A program made the translations under genes and the position numbers. The notes under the pieces were generated by a model. It was not told where the DNA came from. It was given only the letters and a program-made list of their open reading frames with translations, and made no database searches. Source: Fibrobacter sp. UWB13 (GTDB lineage: Bacteria; Fibrobacterota; Fibrobacteria; Fibrobacterales; Fibrobacteraceae). Taken from it: 64,000 bases of DNA. The DNA lies in assembly GCF_900177805.1 (NCBI RefSeq), contig NZ_FXAX01000001.1, positions 868,001 to 932,000 of the forward strand, given 5' to 3'. Positions within the stretch are counted from its first letter, which is position 1; every line of letters begins with the position of its first letter. Below, one piece after another: positions 42,962 to 53,576 of the stretch.

Positions 42962-45038
42962 GAAGCCAGCTCCGTTTAAGAACAAGAATTTTATCATTGT
43001 TCTCATCATGCTCCTCATGCTTTTCGTCATGTTCCCCATGACCGGGAAAGATTCCAGCAAGGATATTACCCGCACCGAATTTTTAGCCATGATGGGCGAC
43101 TCGACCAAGGTCATTACTGAACTTACGCTCCAGAAGACTCCCGATGGCGTGATTATCGAAGGCGCTTACGAGATGTCCCCGGAAGAAATCGCCGAGGCCA
43201 AGAAGAGCCAAAGCGCACTTGCTAGGTTCACCCGCAACAGTACCGACACGAAGAACAAGCATTTCAAGAGCCACATGCTCGATATTTCGAACGAGCAGAT
43301 TTCGACTTGGGAAGCTTTCAAGGGCGTGAAGGTCAAGGTCATTCACGAATCGACCACCTGGATTGATACTCTCGTTGCATTCTTGCCAGCCATTTTGCTG
43401 ATTGCGTTCTTCTATATCATGATGAGCCGTCAGATGGGCGGTGGCGGTAAGAGCCCGTTCTCGTTTGGCAAGAGCCAGGTGCGCCAGCTGAACTCGCAAA
43501 AGAAGACGACGTTCAATGACGTTGCCGGTTGCGACGAAGCCAAGCAGGACTTGCAGGAACTCGTTGAATTTTTGAAGGATCCAAAGAAATACGACAAGCT
43601 CGGTGGCCGCATCCCGAAGGGTGCTTTGCTCGTTGGCCCTCCGGGTACAGGTAAGACGCTCCTCGCCCGCGCCGTTGCAGGCGAAGCTGGCGTGCCGTTC
43701 TTTAGCATGTCGGGTTCGGACTTTGTGGAAATGTTCGTTGGCGTGGGTGCATCCCGCGTGCGTGACTTGTTTGAAACCGGTAAGAAGAACGCTCCGTGCA
43801 TTTTGTTCATCGACGAAATCGATGCCGTGGGTCGCCAGCGTGGTGCAGGTCTCGGAGGCGGTCACGACGAACGCGAACAGACTTTGAACCAGTTGCTCGT
43901 GGAAATGGACGGCTTTACCGCTAACGAAGGCGTGATTTTGATTGCCGCCACGAACCGTCCGGATGTGCTCGACAAGGCACTCCTCCGTCCGGGCCGCTTT
44001 GACCGCCAGATTGTGGTGGGACTCCCCGACCTCAAGGGCCGTGAAGAAATTTTGAAGGTTCACTTGAAAAAGCGCAAGGTGCCTCTTGGCGATGATGTCG
44101 ATGTGAAGGCTGTCGCTAAGGGAACTCCGGGACTTGCCGGTGCAGACCTCGAAAACTTGGTGAACGAAGCAGCGCTCCTCGCCGCAAGGTTCAACAACAA
44201 GAAAGTGACGATGCTCGACTTTGAAGAAGCACGCGACAAGCTCAGCATGGGTGCTGAACGCCGCACGCTCTTAATGACCGACGAAGAAAAGCGCCACACC
44301 GCTTACCACGAAGCAGGCCATGCCCTCATGACGCTTCTCTGCAAGCATTCTGACCCGCTCCACAAGATTACGATTATCCCTCGCGGACGCGCTCTCGGTG
44401 TGACCATGAGTTTGCCCGAACGCGACCAGGTGAGCTACAGCCGCGAATACGCCGAAGAACGCATCATGATCATGATGTCAGGCCGTCTCGCCGAGCTCAT
44501 CTTCTTCAACCACCAGAGCACGGGTGCAAGTAACGACATCCAGCGCGCTACAGAACTTGCCCGTAAGATGGTGACGGAATGGGGCTTCGACGAAGAAATT
44601 GGACCAGTCTGCTACAGCCGCGCCGATGGCGAAGTGTTCCTCGGACGCGAAATCAGTAAGCCGAAGGAAATGTCCGAAATGATGGCCGAAAAGATTGACA
44701 ACGCCATCAACAACTTGATCAAGCGCATGGACAACAAGGCAAGACAACTCCTTGAAGAACACAAGGACAAGCTCACCGACCTCGCCGAAGCGCTGTTTGA
44801 ATTTGAAGTGCTCGACCGCGAAGAAATCGACAAAGTCATGGCTGGCGAAAAGCTCACCGGTACAAAGAAGAGCCGCCAGTACAAGGCTATGGAAGAACTC
44901 GCTAAGAAACGCGAAGAAGAAAACACTCCGCCGCCTGACCCGGGTGACCAACCGCCGGTAGCTCCGATTGCCGACGTCCAGCCGGCCCCAGCATCAGGCA
45001 ACGAAACCGCTACAAATTCTGTGAAAGAAAACGAATAA
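42948..45038 (+). CDS. ftsH: FtsH, membrane AAA+ zinc metalloprotease
   Basis: 696 aa from the ATG at 42948 (AAAGGA upstream; the longer frame starts inside tilS). Two membrane helices flank a periplasmic domain (about 13-31 and 128-150). The AAA module carries [23 protein letters not shown] and the second region of homology AATNRPD. The protease domain has HEAGH. The C-terminal tail is Pro/Ala-rich. FtsH degrades unfolded or regulatory membrane and cytosolic proteins. Second gene of the tilS-ftsH-folP-cdaA operon, an order also seen in part in other phyla. Confidence 0.97.
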   Translation: MNQPKKPAPFKNKNFIIVLIMLLMLFVMFPMTGKDSSKDITRTEFLAMMGDSTKVITELTLQKTPDGVIIEGAYEMSPEEIAEAKKSQSALARFTRNSTDTKNKHFKSHMLDISNEQISTWEAFKGVKVKVIHESTTWIDTLVAFLPAILLIAFFYIMMSRQMGGGGKSPFSFGKSQVRQLNSQKKTTFNDVAGCDEAKQDLQELVEFLKDPKKYDKLGGRIPKGALLVGPPGTGKTLLARAVAGEAGVPFFSMSGSDFVEMFVGVGASRVRDLFETGKKNAPCILFIDEIDAVGRQRGAGLGGGHDEREQTLNQLLVEMDGFTANEGVILIAATNRPDVLDKALLRPGRFDRQIVVGLPDLKGREEILKVHLKKRKVPLGDDVDVKAVAKGTPGLAGADLENLVNEAALLAARFNNKKVTMLDFEEARDKLSMGAERRTLLMTDEEKRHTAYHEAGHALMTLLCKHSDPLHKITIIPRGRALGVTMSLPERDQVSYSREYAEERIMIMMSGRLAELIFFNHQSTGASNDIQRATELARKMVTEWGFDEEIGPVCYSRADGEVFLGREISKPKEMSEMMAEKIDNAINNLIKRMDNKARQLLEEHKDKLTDLAEALFEFEVLDREEIDKVMAGEKLTGTKKSRQYKAMEELAKKREEENTPPPDPGDQPPVAPIADVQPAPASGNETATNSVKENE

Positions 45039-45047
45039 GGTCGCTCA

Positions 45048-45962
45048 ATGCTCCGCTCTCTATTAGAATCTAATCGTGCAATCTCTTGGAAAATTGGAAA
45101 CGACATCATTCCAGCTTCGAGGATGCCGCTTGTCATGGGTATCGTGAATGTTACCCCGGACAGTTTCTTTGATGGAGGCAAGCATAACACGCCCGAAGCC
45201 GCTTACGAGCACGCCATTTCGTTGGTGGAACAAGGTGCTGTGATTCTCGATATCGGCGGTGAAAGCAGCCGCCCCGGGAGTGCTCCCGTGAGCGTTCAGG
45301 AAGAACTTGACCGCGTATGCCCCGTCGTAGAGGCGCTCGCACAGACCGCAACCATTTCGGAAGACCTCGACAATCCGGGATTCCGCAAGTTCTACATCTC
45401 AGTCGATACGGTCAAGGCTAAAGTCGCCGAAGAATGCATGAAGCTCGGGGCGCACATCATCAACGACATCAGCGCCTGCATGATGGACCCGAAAATGATC
45501 GAGACCGTTGCAAGCACAAAGGCAAGCGTGGTGCTCAACCACATGCGCGGGAACTTCGGAACGATGCAGCAGGACTTCAAGCCGTACACAAACGTGGTGC
45601 AGGAAGTTCAAGAAGAACTCTTGGCACAGGTGAAGAAGCTCCTCGACGCCGGTGTCGAAAAAGAACGCATTTGCATTGATCCGGGTATCGGTTTTGGAAA
45701 GACGGTTCAAGACAACATAGACTTGATGAAGTCCGTGGACGTAATGCTCAAGGACGGCTACCCCGTTTTGATTGGCACGTCTAGAAAGTCCTACATCGGA
45801 AAGATGCCTGGGCTTGAAACAAGCGATAGGCTTATCCCGACAGTGACCGCAGACATTATCGCCGCCCTTGGCGGTGCAAGCGTTATCCGCGTTCACGATG
45901 TTCGCGAAGCAAAAGAATCACTTTTATATTTGGAGGCTTTGAAGTCCCATGACGCTGTTTAA
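45048..45962 (+). CDS. folP: Dihydropteroate synthase
   Basis: 304 aa. Signatures are MGIVNVTPDSFFDGG, DIGGESSRPGS, NDIS, DPGIGFGK and GTSRKSYIG. It condenses p-aminobenzoate with dihydropterin pyrophosphate for folate and is the sulfonamide target. It begins 9 nt after ftsH and overlaps cdaA by 14 nt, indicating tight coupling. An N-terminal extension of about 25 residues precedes the first motif. Confidence 0.96.
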   Translation: MLRSLLESNRAISWKIGNDIIPASRMPLVMGIVNVTPDSFFDGGKHNTPEAAYEHAISLVEQGAVILDIGGESSRPGSAPVSVQEELDRVCPVVEALAQTATISEDLDNPGFRKFYISVDTVKAKVAEECMKLGAHIINDISACMMDPKMIETVASTKASVVLNHMRGNFGTMQQDFKPYTNVVQEVQEELLAQVKKLLDAGVEKERICIDPGIGFGKTVQDNIDLMKSVDVMLKDGYPVLIGTSRKSYIGKMPGLETSDRLIPTVTADIIAALGGASVIRVHDVREAKESLLYLEALKSHDAV

Positions 45963-46797
45963 GTTATTCGGCATCATCGATGTTCGTATGGCTGACATTC
46001 TGGACGTTCTCCTCATATCAGTCATTCTGTATTACATCTTTTTGCTGTTCCGCGGGACGCGTGCAGCACAGATGATTTTCGGCGGCTTTTTGCTCATTCT
46101 CGCATGGCTCATTGCGCAGTGGTGGGAACTCCATACGCTCGTGTGGATGCTCAGTAACCTCGCTACGCTCGGTATTATCGCCATCGTGATTTTGTTCCAG
46201 CCCGAAATTCGAAGCGCCCTTACGCGAATCGGTCAGAGCGTGAGTAAAGTGGACTTGAGAAACATCCTCTTCCACGCGAGCGGTCTCGATGACATCGCCC
46301 AGAAAATTTGCTCTGCCGTTCAGGATTTGGCAAAGACAAAAACCGGTGCGCTCATCGTGCTTGAAAAGCGCGTGGGCCTCAAGAACTACGCAGACACAGG
46401 TGAATACCTCGATGCACGAATCAGCTCCAGACTTTTGCGCGCATTGTTTTTCCCGAATTCCGCTTTGCACGACGGTGCTGTGATTCTCAACTGCAAGTCG
46501 ATTGTCGCCGCAGGCTGTATTTTGCCGATGCCGACCGGTAATGCTGAAGGCGATGCAGGCTACGGTATGCGCCACCGCGCCGCTAAAGCTCTCGCTGCCG
46601 AAAGTGATGCCCTCATCATCATCGTCTCCGAAGAAACAGGTAAAATTTCTACCGCTTACAGAAACAACCTGAGACGCGGCCTCACCCCGAAAGAACTTAA
46701 AGCAGAAATTTTCCGCCACTGGCACGACCTCTTCAACGAAGTTATTGAAGAAGATCAAGCCGAAGGTGAAAACGAAGCAGTCGAAAACAAGGTGTAA
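45949..46797 (+). CDS. cdaA: Diadenylate cyclase, CdaA/DacA type
   Basis: 282 aa. Three N-terminal hydrophobic segments (about 17-35, 40-56 and 64-82) precede a DAC domain with the active motifs LHDGAVIL and RHRAA. It makes cyclic di-AMP from two ATP, a second messenger for potassium and turgor homeostasis. The folP-cdaA overlap is a recurrent arrangement. The C-terminal tail is acidic. No CdaR-like partner follows; the next gene encodes an FGE-like protein instead. Confidence 0.95.
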   Translation: MTLFKLFGIIDVRMADILDVLLISVILYYIFLLFRGTRAAQMIFGGFLLILAWLIAQWWELHTLVWMLSNLATLGIIAIVILFQPEIRSALTRIGQSVSKVDLRNILFHASGLDDIAQKICSAVQDLAKTKTGALIVLEKRVGLKNYADTGEYLDARISSRLLRALFFPNSALHDGAVILNCKSIVAAGCILPMPTGNAEGDAGYGMRHRAAKALAAESDALIIIVSEETGKISTAYRNNLRRGLTPKELKAEIFRHWHDLFNEVIEEDQAEGENEAVENKV

Positions 46798-46800
46798 CTT

Positions 46801-48027
46801 ATGGCAAACAACGAAAAGAATTCTACGAAGAACGCACAAAATGCGCAGGGCAACCAGAAGAAGAAAAACGGGAAACGCAATCTCGTCATCTTGATTTTGA
46901 TGTTCCTTTTGCTCATCTGCCTTTTTGTAGTGCAGTGCCAGCTCAACAAGGTCAAGCAGCAAGCGCTTGAAGAACAGAAGCTCTCGGAACTCGCACTCCG
47001 CCAACAGCAGATTCTTGATAGCCTCCGCGCCGAGCAGGCCAAGGCCGACAGCTTAAAGGCTCTCGAAGAAGCTAGAATCGCAGACAGTTTGCGCCTTGCC
47101 GATAGCCTCCGCTCGGCAGATTCGCTCGCCAATTTGCCCAAAGTCCCGGCAGTCAACAAGGACAGCATCCGTGCCTATCGCAAGTTCCGCAGGGATAGTC
47201 TCGCCCGCGTTAACGACTCACTCGCACGTATCGAAAGAGACCGCCAGGATTCCCTGAACAAGGCTCGCTTCGCCGATAGCCTCCGCAACTCGGACAAGGT
47301 CCCGCCCACAGCCGAAATCACGCCGCCTGCAGGCCGCTACTACGACCCGATCAAGCTCAAGGTCAAGTGCGATGAAATCAAATGCAAGACGTTTGTTTCC
47401 ATCGGCGATACGCTCAATCCGCAAGATGCAAGCAAGGGCATTGAATACAACAAGACCGGTTCCGTGTTCTTCTACGCTACCGACTCCGTCGGCAACCGCT
47501 CCGCTTGGGAAGAAGCCAAGTACGACATGGCAAGCGATAACATTTGCGGCAAGAACGCCTACCCCGTCCCGGTTGGCGGAAAGACCGTCTGCGTAGACGC
47601 CTATGAATACCCGAACCAGCCGGACGCTACACCGAAGGACATGGTAAGCCAGGAAGAAGCCGCACGCATCTGCAAGAACGAAGGCAAACACCTCTGCACA
47701 ATCGAAGAATGGCAAGCCGCCTGCCGTGGCAAGGACGGTTTCAAGTTCTCTTACGGTAACGGTTACAAGCAGAGCAAGTGCAATACCAACACAAAGGCAG
47801 CCAAGAGAAGCGGTCGCAAGACGCAATGCCGCAGCTGGTATGGCATGTACGACATGAACGGAAACCTCTGGGAATGGACAGCCTCTACAAGCAAGCAGCA
47901 CCCGGACAAGTTCCTGGTCGCAGGTGGCGCATGGAACACGAACAACGAAAGTAGCTGTTCCGTAAGCAAATTCAGTTTCTACCCGCAGAACCAGTACCCG
48001 AGTGTCGGTTTCAGGTGTTGTAAATAA
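46801..48027 (+). CDS. Membrane-anchored coiled-coil protein with FGE/SUMF1-like domain
   Basis: 408 aa. A basic start is followed by a single membrane helix (about 27-45), then a coiled coil rich in ADSLR/DSLR repeats (about 50-160). A short beta region (about 165-245) leads to an FGE-like C-terminal domain: VDAYEYPNQ, EEAARICKNEGKHLCTIEEW, YDMNGNLWEWTAS, VAGGAW and GFRCC. Topology implies the domain lies outside the cytoplasm. It begins 3 nt after cdaA, so it is co-transcribed. The closing motifs match those of the lipoprotein encoded at 30493. Enzyme activity is not implied; the fold is used widely as a surface module in Fibrobacter. Confidence 0.85.
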   Translation: MANNEKNSTKNAQNAQGNQKKKNGKRNLVILILMFLLLICLFVVQCQLNKVKQQALEEQKLSELALRQQQILDSLRAEQAKADSLKALEEARIADSLRLADSLRSADSLANLPKVPAVNKDSIRAYRKFRRDSLARVNDSLARIERDRQDSLNKARFADSLRNSDKVPPTAEITPPAGRYYDPIKLKVKCDEIKCKTFVSIGDTLNPQDASKGIEYNKTGSVFFYATDSVGNRSAWEEAKYDMASDNICGKNAYPVPVGGKTVCVDAYEYPNQPDATPKDMVSQEEAARICKNEGKHLCTIEEWQAACRGKDGFKFSYGNGYKQSKCNTNTKAAKRSGRKTQCRSWYGMYDMNGNLWEWTASTSKQHPDKFLVAGGAWNTNNESSCSVSKFSFYPQNQYPSVGFRCCK

Positions 48028-48094
48028 CACACCGTTAAAACAACATTACATAGATTCGCTAACCTAACTGAAAAAAATTATCTAATTTAAGAGC

Positions 48095-48472
48095 ATGAAA
48101 ACGAAACTTATACTCTCCGCACTTTTACTTTCTTCGTTTACGTTCTTCGGCTGCAACAATGAAAAGCCCAACTATACGGGTTACTGGAAAGGCGAAGCCG
48201 ACATGATTTTCGAAGTTCTTACCGAAAACAACGTCGATTACACCATCAGAAACGTGAACGGCGACCTCACAGCCAAATACGAGAACAACGCTCTCCGTGG
48301 CAAGAATTCGCTCAACATGGACATTTTGATGCGCGTCAAGGGCGACTCCGCCTACTATGAATTCGGCGAAGACGAATCCGGCAAGATCGTGACGGGTTAC
48401 ATGAGAATCTCGAAGGACGAATACGACAAGATTTTCAAGGCCCAGTCCGAAGCTAAGAATAGCTATAACTAA
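48095..48472 (+). CDS. Small lipoprotein, unknown function
   Basis: 125 aa. A signal peptide with lipobox TFFGC is followed by a beta-rich body (GYWKGEADMIFEV, YYEFGEDESGKIVTGYMRIS) that could be a small barrel. No family is recognised. It lies 67 nt after the FGE-like gene and before a strong terminator, so it may be the last gene of the tilS-cdaA operon. Confidence 0.75.
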   Translation: MKTKLILSALLLSSFTFFGCNNEKPNYTGYWKGEADMIFEVLTENNVDYTIRNVNGDLTAKYENNALRGKNSLNMDILMRVKGDSAYYEFGEDESGKIVTGYMRISKDEYDKIFKAQSEAKNSYN

Positions 48473-48523
48473 GCGCAGAAAAGCCGGCTAAATGCCGACA
48501 AGAAGTCCGCGAACTTATGCAAG

Positions 48524-48550
48524 AAACCCCGGTTTAAAGCCGGGGTTTTG
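48524..48550 (+). terminator. Terminator
   Basis: AACCCCGG pairs with CCGGGGTT around a 7-nt loop, followed by TTG. Confidence 0.8.
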
Positions 48551-48573
48551 TTATAGCGGAAAGTGCCGCGCCC

Positions 48574-48593
48574 TTCGACAAGCTCAGGATGAC
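48574..48593 (+). repeat. GCTCAGGATGAC dispersed repeat
   Basis: CTTCGACAAGCTCAGGATGAC-type copy in the spacer between the small lipoprotein and the ABC transporter. It shares the 12-nt core with 19318, 42590 and 54430. Confidence 0.7.
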
Positions 48594-48608
48594 ACTTCGC
48601 TGCACTTC

Positions 48609-49355
48609 TTACTTTTTCAAAGCCGAAAGGAATTCCTTGAGGCGGGAGTCCTTGGGATTGTCGAAGACTTCTTCGGGGGTTCCGTCTTCCTTAACGTAAC
48701 CGTCAGCAAAGAAGAGCACACGGTTTGCTACTTCGCGAGCAAAGCTCATTTCGTGCGTCACGACAATCATCGTCATTCCAGACTTTGCAAGGTCCTTCAT
48801 GATCTTGAGCACTTCGCCCACCATTTCCGGGTCCAATGCACTCGTCGGTTCATCAAAGAGGATGGCTTCGGGCTGCATTGCCATGGCACGGGCAATAGCA
48901 ATACGCTGTTGCTGACCGCCCGAAAGCTGTGCCGGGTAATGGTCTGCACGGTCCAAAAGGCCCACGCGCTTCAAGAGTTCACGTGCACGCGTTTCGGCCT
49001 CAGCCTTGGACAAGCGACCGAGTTTCACCGGAGCAAACATGATGTTCTTGAGAGCGGTCATGTTCTTGAACAGGTTGAACTGCTGGAAAACCATGCCAAC
49101 GCGCTCGCGAATCGAAGGCTTCGAAACGTCCTTCGCCAAAATGCTCTTGCCATCCAAAAGGATATCACCGCTCGTCGGCTGCTCAAGCAAATTCAGCTGG
49201 CGCAAGAACGTCGACTTGCCACAACCAGACGGGCCGATAATTGCAATCACGTCACCGCGATGGATATCAAGCGAAATACCCTTGAGGATTTGCTTGTCAC
49301 CGTAAGATTTGCAAAGGTTCTTGACCTGGATTAAAGTTTCTGCATTAGCGTTCAT
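48609..49355 (-). CDS. Polar amino-acid ABC transporter ATP-binding protein
   Basis: 248 aa, GlnQ/HisP class. Walker [10 protein letters not shown], signature LSGGQQQR and Walker [13 protein letters not shown] are intact, with the class-typical [11 protein letters not shown]. It energises uptake of a polar amino acid. It overlaps the permease fusion by 11 nt. The two genes form a complete importer because the partner carries both binding and permease parts. Ligand not determinable; glutamine, glutamate or another polar amino acid is likely. Confidence 0.95.
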   Translation of the reverse strand: MNANAETLIQVKNLCKSYGDKQILKGISLDIHRGDVIAIIGPSGCGKSTFLRQLNLLEQPTSGDILLDGKSILAKDVSKPSIRERVGMVFQQFNLFKNMTALKNIMFAPVKLGRLSKAEAETRARELLKRVGLLDRADHYPAQLSGGQQQRIAIARAMAMQPEAILFDEPTSALDPEMVGEVLKIMKDLAKSGMTMIVVTHEMSFAREVANRVLFFADGYVKEDGTPEEVFDNPKDSRLKEFLSALKK

Positions 49356-50841
49356 TTTTCTTCAACCTCTTTTCAAGTTTTGCAACACAAGCCGAGAGCC
49401 CGGCGACAATGATAAAGTAAATAGCAGCCACAGCAAGGAGCGGGAGCATGGCTTCGTAAGTCATACTGCGGATGATATCGCCACCGCGAGTGAGGTCAGT
49501 AAGGCCGATGTAACCGCAAATGGAAGTTTCCTTGATGAGCGAGATAAATTCGTTCGTGAGAGCCGGAAGCGAATTCTTGAACGCCTGCGGGTAAACGATG
49601 TAATAAAGAACCGTACGGAACTTGAGGCCAAGGCTACGGCCTGCTTCAATCTGTCCCGGATCAACGCCCTTGATGCCGCTGCGGATGATTTCGGAAACGT
49701 ATGCACCCGAGTTGATGCCGAATGCAACAATCGCAACGAGAATCTTGTTGATGTTCACCGACGAGAAGACGATGTAGTAAATGATGAGGAGCTGAATCAT
49801 CATCGGCGTACCGCGAATCACGGCAAGGTAAGCCTTAGCAAACCAGTTCAGCACCTTGAAACGGCCGTTGAATTCGTTGCTCGTACGAATCTGCGCAATC
49901 ACAAAGCCAATCATGATACCGAGGAGAGCCGCAAAGAACGAAATCACAAGCGTGTTGCGGAGACCTTCGACAATGAACTTCCAGCGGGAATCCTTCACGA
50001 AATTCTTGTAGACATGATCGCCAAAGCTTTCTTCGCTTTGAACGGCCTCGTCACCGCGGACAATCACGACGACTTTCGAGAGCGTGTACGGAGTCGTGAA
50101 GTTGATGGACTTCTTGCGTTCTTCGGTAACGGTGAATCCCGAGAAACCGACATCAGCCTTGCCCGATGCAACCGCATTGATAATCGCGTCAAATTCAATG
50201 TCCTGAATTTCGACCGTGCGGTTGAGGTAGTCGGCAATGTAGTTCACGATTTCGATATCGAGACCGACAATCTTTGTGTTCTCGTAATATTCGTATGGCG
50301 GGAATTGAGCGTTGGTCGAAACCACAAGCTTCGGGCCTTCGGTCACTTTCTTCTGATAGTGATAATTGCCCGAACGATAAATGTACGTGTTGAAGAGGGA
50401 ATCGTAAACGCCATCCTTCTTCATCGCTTCAAGCGCCTGGTTCACAGAATCCAAAAGCGTTTCGTTGCCCTTCGCAACAACGCCTGCGTACATTTCTTCG
50501 ACGAAGACTTCTTCGAGAATGCGAAGCGACGGATTCTGGAGCACGAAAGCCTTGGCGGGCTGGTCGTCACTCATGACCGCGTCAATCTTCCCCTGCAAAA
50601 GAGCCTGCACGGCATCAGCAAGCTTCGTATAGCGTTCGACGTCGATTTTCGCCGTGTCACCACCAAAGTCCGACGCGTAGATATCGGCAGTGTTGCCAAT
50701 CTGCACGCCCACTTTTTTGTGGCCGAGATCGCTGATGGAATGAACCCTGTTGGGGATGACGGTCTGTTTCTCGCTTTGGCACGATGTGAGCGCAAGTGAG
50801 AACAATGCAATAAAAAGAGTGAGATATAACTTTCGTATCAT
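49345..50841 (-). CDS. ABC transporter fusion: swapped binding-protein lobes plus permease
   Basis: 498 aa. A lipoprotein signal (SLALTSC, Cys21) is followed by residues 33-155 that resemble the second lobe and closing helix of family-3 solute-binding proteins ([43 protein letters not shown]). Residues 171-262 resemble the first lobe ([38 protein letters not shown]). The normal order is the reverse, so the domain looks circularly permuted. The permease follows (about 285-498) with the EAA-type loop [15 protein letters not shown]. With the ATPase at 48609 this makes a two-gene importer. Confidence 0.9.
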   Translation of the reverse strand: MIRKLYLTLFIALFSLALTSCQSEKQTVIPNRVHSISDLGHKKVGVQIGNTADIYASDFGGDTAKIDVERYTKLADAVQALLQGKIDAVMSDDQPAKAFVLQNPSLRILEEVFVEEMYAGVVAKGNETLLDSVNQALEAMKKDGVYDSLFNTYIYRSGNYHYQKKVTEGPKLVVSTNAQFPPYEYYENTKIVGLDIEIVNYIADYLNRTVEIQDIEFDAIINAVASGKADVGFSGFTVTEERKKSINFTTPYTLSKVVVIVRGDEAVQSEESFGDHVYKNFVKDSRWKFIVEGLRNTLVISFFAALLGIMIGFVIAQIRTSNEFNGRFKVLNWFAKAYLAVIRGTPMMIQLLIIYYIVFSSVNINKILVAIVAFGINSGAYVSEIIRSGIKGVDPGQIEAGRSLGLKFRTVLYYIVYPQAFKNSLPALTNEFISLIKETSICGYIGLTDLTRGGDIIRSMTYEAMLPLLAVAAIYFIIVAGLSACVAKLEKRLKKNER

Positions 50842-50915
50842 TTTCTAACCTTAATTAAAAGTTAGTTAAAAGGCGAAAGTTTGGGAACCCTTGTGAGTAT
50901 TATATAATATATGGA

Positions 50916-52688
50916 CTAATAAATAAGTTTCATTTCGTCAATAACGAGTATCGCACCCTTTGTGCCCTTGTAATGGTTGCCATCGGCACTCGAAGCAAAA
51001 ACGACGCGAATATGAGTCACGGGCTCATCACCAGTCCCCTGCACCAAGCCGTTATTGATGGCGGACTTGTTCGAGGATTCAAGTTTCGTGTTGAACGTCG
51101 AAGAATTTTCAATCGGTGAGCCTGCGAGCGGCTCGCCGTACTGGAGCTTGAGACGGAGCGTACGCATCTTGTTTTCGTCCGGTTCCGAGACTCTTACGAC
51201 ATCAGGATTTTCGCGGCCGGAATTATCCGCCTTCGTAGAGCGGAACCAAGCAGAAGCAACCAACTTGTTCACGTCGCTGGACTTGCGATTGGCATTTTTA
51301 TCGCCAGTGCGATTTTCAAGAAGGATGTAAATATCGCAGCTATCGCCCTTGCCATCGTAGCTGAACTTGACTTCCATAAATTCCGGGCGTGCAGCAAATG
51401 GCTTACCGAAATCCAAGAGTTCATTGCCATCGGGCCATGTCGAAGAGCTCGCCATCGAGAGTGTACCGACGCCTTTGGGATTGAAATCCGCCGTATAGAG
51501 GCTGCCGCTAGCCATTTTGGTAAGAGCAGAACTCGTCTGGATTTGAGCACCGATCATGGAGCCAGACGTGATTTTTTCCGTCGTCGTTAAAATGGTATTG
51601 GCATTGCCCCAGATGGAATCTGGCGTGACATTGTCACCTTTCCAGGTGTTAAAATTCGATCCCGGCAGCTGATAGCCCGCCTTGACGGTGTACGTTTCAG
51701 ATTCGTCGTTTGCATTCGTGACAGTCACTTGAACGCCCGCGCCAAAGTCGTAAGACTCGCCCACTTCGACATTTGCAGTAGCGCCTTCTGAAAGTTCAAT
51801 TTCAGAAAGTTCGAGCGCTGTAAGGTCTGTACGGAAATCCAAATCGTCCACGTGGAACGTTTTGCGGTCTGCATCAAATACGGCAGATTTGCCTGCGATA
51901 GAAAGCGAAATGATTTGCGGAGCAGGGGCTTCGCGAGAATCGCTAGATTCGACGGGTTCTTCTGCAACAGAACTGCTAGAGTTTTGAGAATCGCTGGATT
52001 CGCGGGAGTCGCTGGATTCACGAGATTCGTCACTATTTGAACTGCTCGATTTTTTCGTGGAACCGCTCGACGCACTACTTGACGTTGCGGATTTTGTGGA
52101 ACTGCTCGATGCACTACTAAATGCGGCGCTTTTCGCGGAACTACTAGACTTTGCTGATTTTGCAGAAGAGGAACAGCTTTCTGATTTGGGCTCCGGAATA
52201 TTCAAAACCAATTGCCAAATGGACTTCATTCCACTTTCAGAAACAACAACTACATAAACAATATGGTTCGAAGGCACTTGAATCTTATCGCCCACTTTTA
52301 CAGCATTTTTTGAACACACCACCTTTTGCGCCAAAGAATCCAATTCAAGCGAATCCGTCGGGAACTCTTCTATTTCATCATCGACTAAATGAAGCGATGC
52401 AAAATGGCTCATGTCGATATTTTCAATAGTCAACGAGTCCCAAATTTCTTGAGATTCCGATGGGGCAACAAAATCAAATTCCATGCGGTGTTCTGCGGAA
52501 TACACCACTGAAGAACCATTCTGTTCAGCAAAAGAAACTTCTTCCAAATTGCGGTAATCTGAAGCACCAAACGTATCGTAATCTGCAGAGCAACCATTCA
52601 AAACCACGAACGCAAAAATTCCAAGGAGCGAAAACGCAGTACCTGCGAAATGACCAATTTTTGTATGATTAAAAATTTCAAACAACAT
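50916..52688 (-). CDS. Secreted protein with Ser-rich linkers and C-terminal PCMD domain
   Basis: 590 aa. A hydrophobic signal segment near residues 12-33 ends in LNGCS, a lipobox-like site. A first beta domain covers about 40-155, a Ser/Lys-rich linker about 160-250 (SSSAKSAKSSS, SSDSRESSDS), a small immunoglobulin-like domain about 255-330, and a final domain about 340-590 (NFNTWKGDNVTPDSIWGNAN) resembling PCMD, a putative carbohydrate-metabolism/binding domain. The ATG at 52688 has AGGGG upstream. Likely an envelope protein binding polysaccharide. It probably forms an operon with the genes at 52698 and 53577. Confidence 0.78.
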   Translation of the reverse strand: MLFEIFNHTKIGHFAGTAFSLLGIFAFVVLNGCSADYDTFGASDYRNLEEVSFAEQNGSSVVYSAEHRMEFDFVAPSESQEIWDSLTIENIDMSHFASLHLVDDEIEEFPTDSLELDSLAQKVVCSKNAVKVGDKIQVPSNHIVYVVVVSESGMKSIWQLVLNIPEPKSESCSSSAKSAKSSSSAKSAAFSSASSSSTKSATSSSASSGSTKKSSSSNSDESRESSDSRESSDSQNSSSSVAEEPVESSDSREAPAPQIISLSIAGKSAVFDADRKTFHVDDLDFRTDLTALELSEIELSEGATANVEVGESYDFGAGVQVTVTNANDESETYTVKAGYQLPGSNFNTWKGDNVTPDSIWGNANTILTTTEKITSGSMIGAQIQTSSALTKMASGSLYTADFNPKGVGTLSMASSSTWPDGNELLDFGKPFAARPEFMEVKFSYDGKGDSCDIYILLENRTGDKNANRKSSDVNKLVASAWFRSTKADNSGRENPDVVRVSEPDENKMRTLRLKLQYGEPLAGSPIENSSTFNTKLESSNKSAINNGLVQGTGDEPVTHIRVVFASSADGNHYKGTKGAILVIDEMKLIY

Positions 52689-52697
52689 CACCAACCC

Positions 52698-53468
52698 CTA
52701 AAAGAAATAGACCAACGAAAAATCAAGTGCAAGCAAATTAACCTTAAAATTCACAACGTTGTAAGAAACTTCGCTGCGTTTTTCACCATTTTCTTCAATA
52801 ACAATCCAAGAAGAATTCAAGCCTAAAAGTCCAACAGATGTTTCAAACGCCAATCGCTCCAGCACCATAATACTCAAGCCGGGATTGATGCCAAATTTAA
52901 ACGTCCACCCATGATTTTTCGTTCTCGAAACATCCTCACCATCATCCGATTGCGAAATGCCATAAGAATATTCTACCGTAAGAGAAGTTTCGTTAAAGAA
53001 GTAGATTGTCTTGGAATCAAAAACCTTCAAATAATTTTTGAGGAACGGCTGCACGAAAAAGCCATTGCTCACATACTTGCGGTGTTCCTTAACATCTGCA
53101 ATATCTTCGAGGATTGAATAGTCGATATCGACATACGTGCGGCTGTAACCGGAGCGCATCCCCACCGCCATTGCATCACGAACAAAATATCCGCCAAATA
53201 CTTCGGCTGTAAAAGTATAACCTTCCGCCTTGTAAATATCTCCGAAAAGAATGTTCAACGCATCTTCATCGGAATTTCCTTGAAGCAAGAAAAGTGTTGC
53301 TCCCGTGAGGATATTGCCACGATGAATAGCCTCATCTTCTTCAACTGAGAAAAGGCTCCCGAGAAGCCCACCTTTTTTCGTTGGTTTTGTAGAATCCGCA
53401 GAAGTTGCCGAAAACGCAAATGCAACAAGCGTCAGCAAAATAATGAAAAATTTTGACTTTAAACTCAT
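52698..53468 (-). CDS. Exported beta-rich protein, probable outer-membrane barrel
   Basis: 256 aa. A signal peptide (SLKSKFFIILLTLVAFAFSA) is followed by alternating hydrophobic/polar strands (YTFTAEVFGGYFVRD, GWTFKFGINPGLSIM) ending with an aromatic residue (SLVYFF), the typical C-terminus of outer-membrane beta-barrels. Family not recognised. The ATG at 53468 is chosen because the signal peptide starts there. It lies 9 nt upstream of the PCMD gene, suggesting co-expression with it. Confidence 0.75.
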   Translation of the reverse strand: MSLKSKFFIILLTLVAFAFSATSADSTKPTKKGGLLGSLFSVEEDEAIHRGNILTGATLFLLQGNSDEDALNILFGDIYKAEGYTFTAEVFGGYFVRDAMAVGMRSGYSRTYVDIDYSILEDIADVKEHRKYVSNGFFVQPFLKNYLKVFDSKTIYFFNETSLTVEYSYGISQSDDGEDVSRTKNHGWTFKFGINPGLSIMVLERLAFETSVGLLGLNSSWIVIEENGEKRSEVSYNVVNFKVNLLALDFSLVYFF

Positions 53469-53519
53469 AGGGTCAAAAATAAAAAATTGAACCCATGAGG
53501 TAAATAGAACTTTTATTAC

Positions 53520-53554
53520 AAAAAAATTCCCATGTAACAAAATAACATGGGAAA
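53520..53554 (-). terminator. Terminator after the CAP-domain gene
   Basis: TTCCCATGT (53527-53535) pairs with ACATGGGAA (53545-53553). On the minus strand a TTTTTTT run follows. Confidence 0.8.
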
Positions 53555-53576
53555 TTCTTACAATTTTATTAGGATT

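Noticed and set aside
46801-48027. FGE-like domain as a true formylglycine-generating enzyme for sulfatases
   Set aside because: No sulfatase is nearby, and the domain is a common surface module in this lineage; the active-site cysteines could not be placed with confidence.
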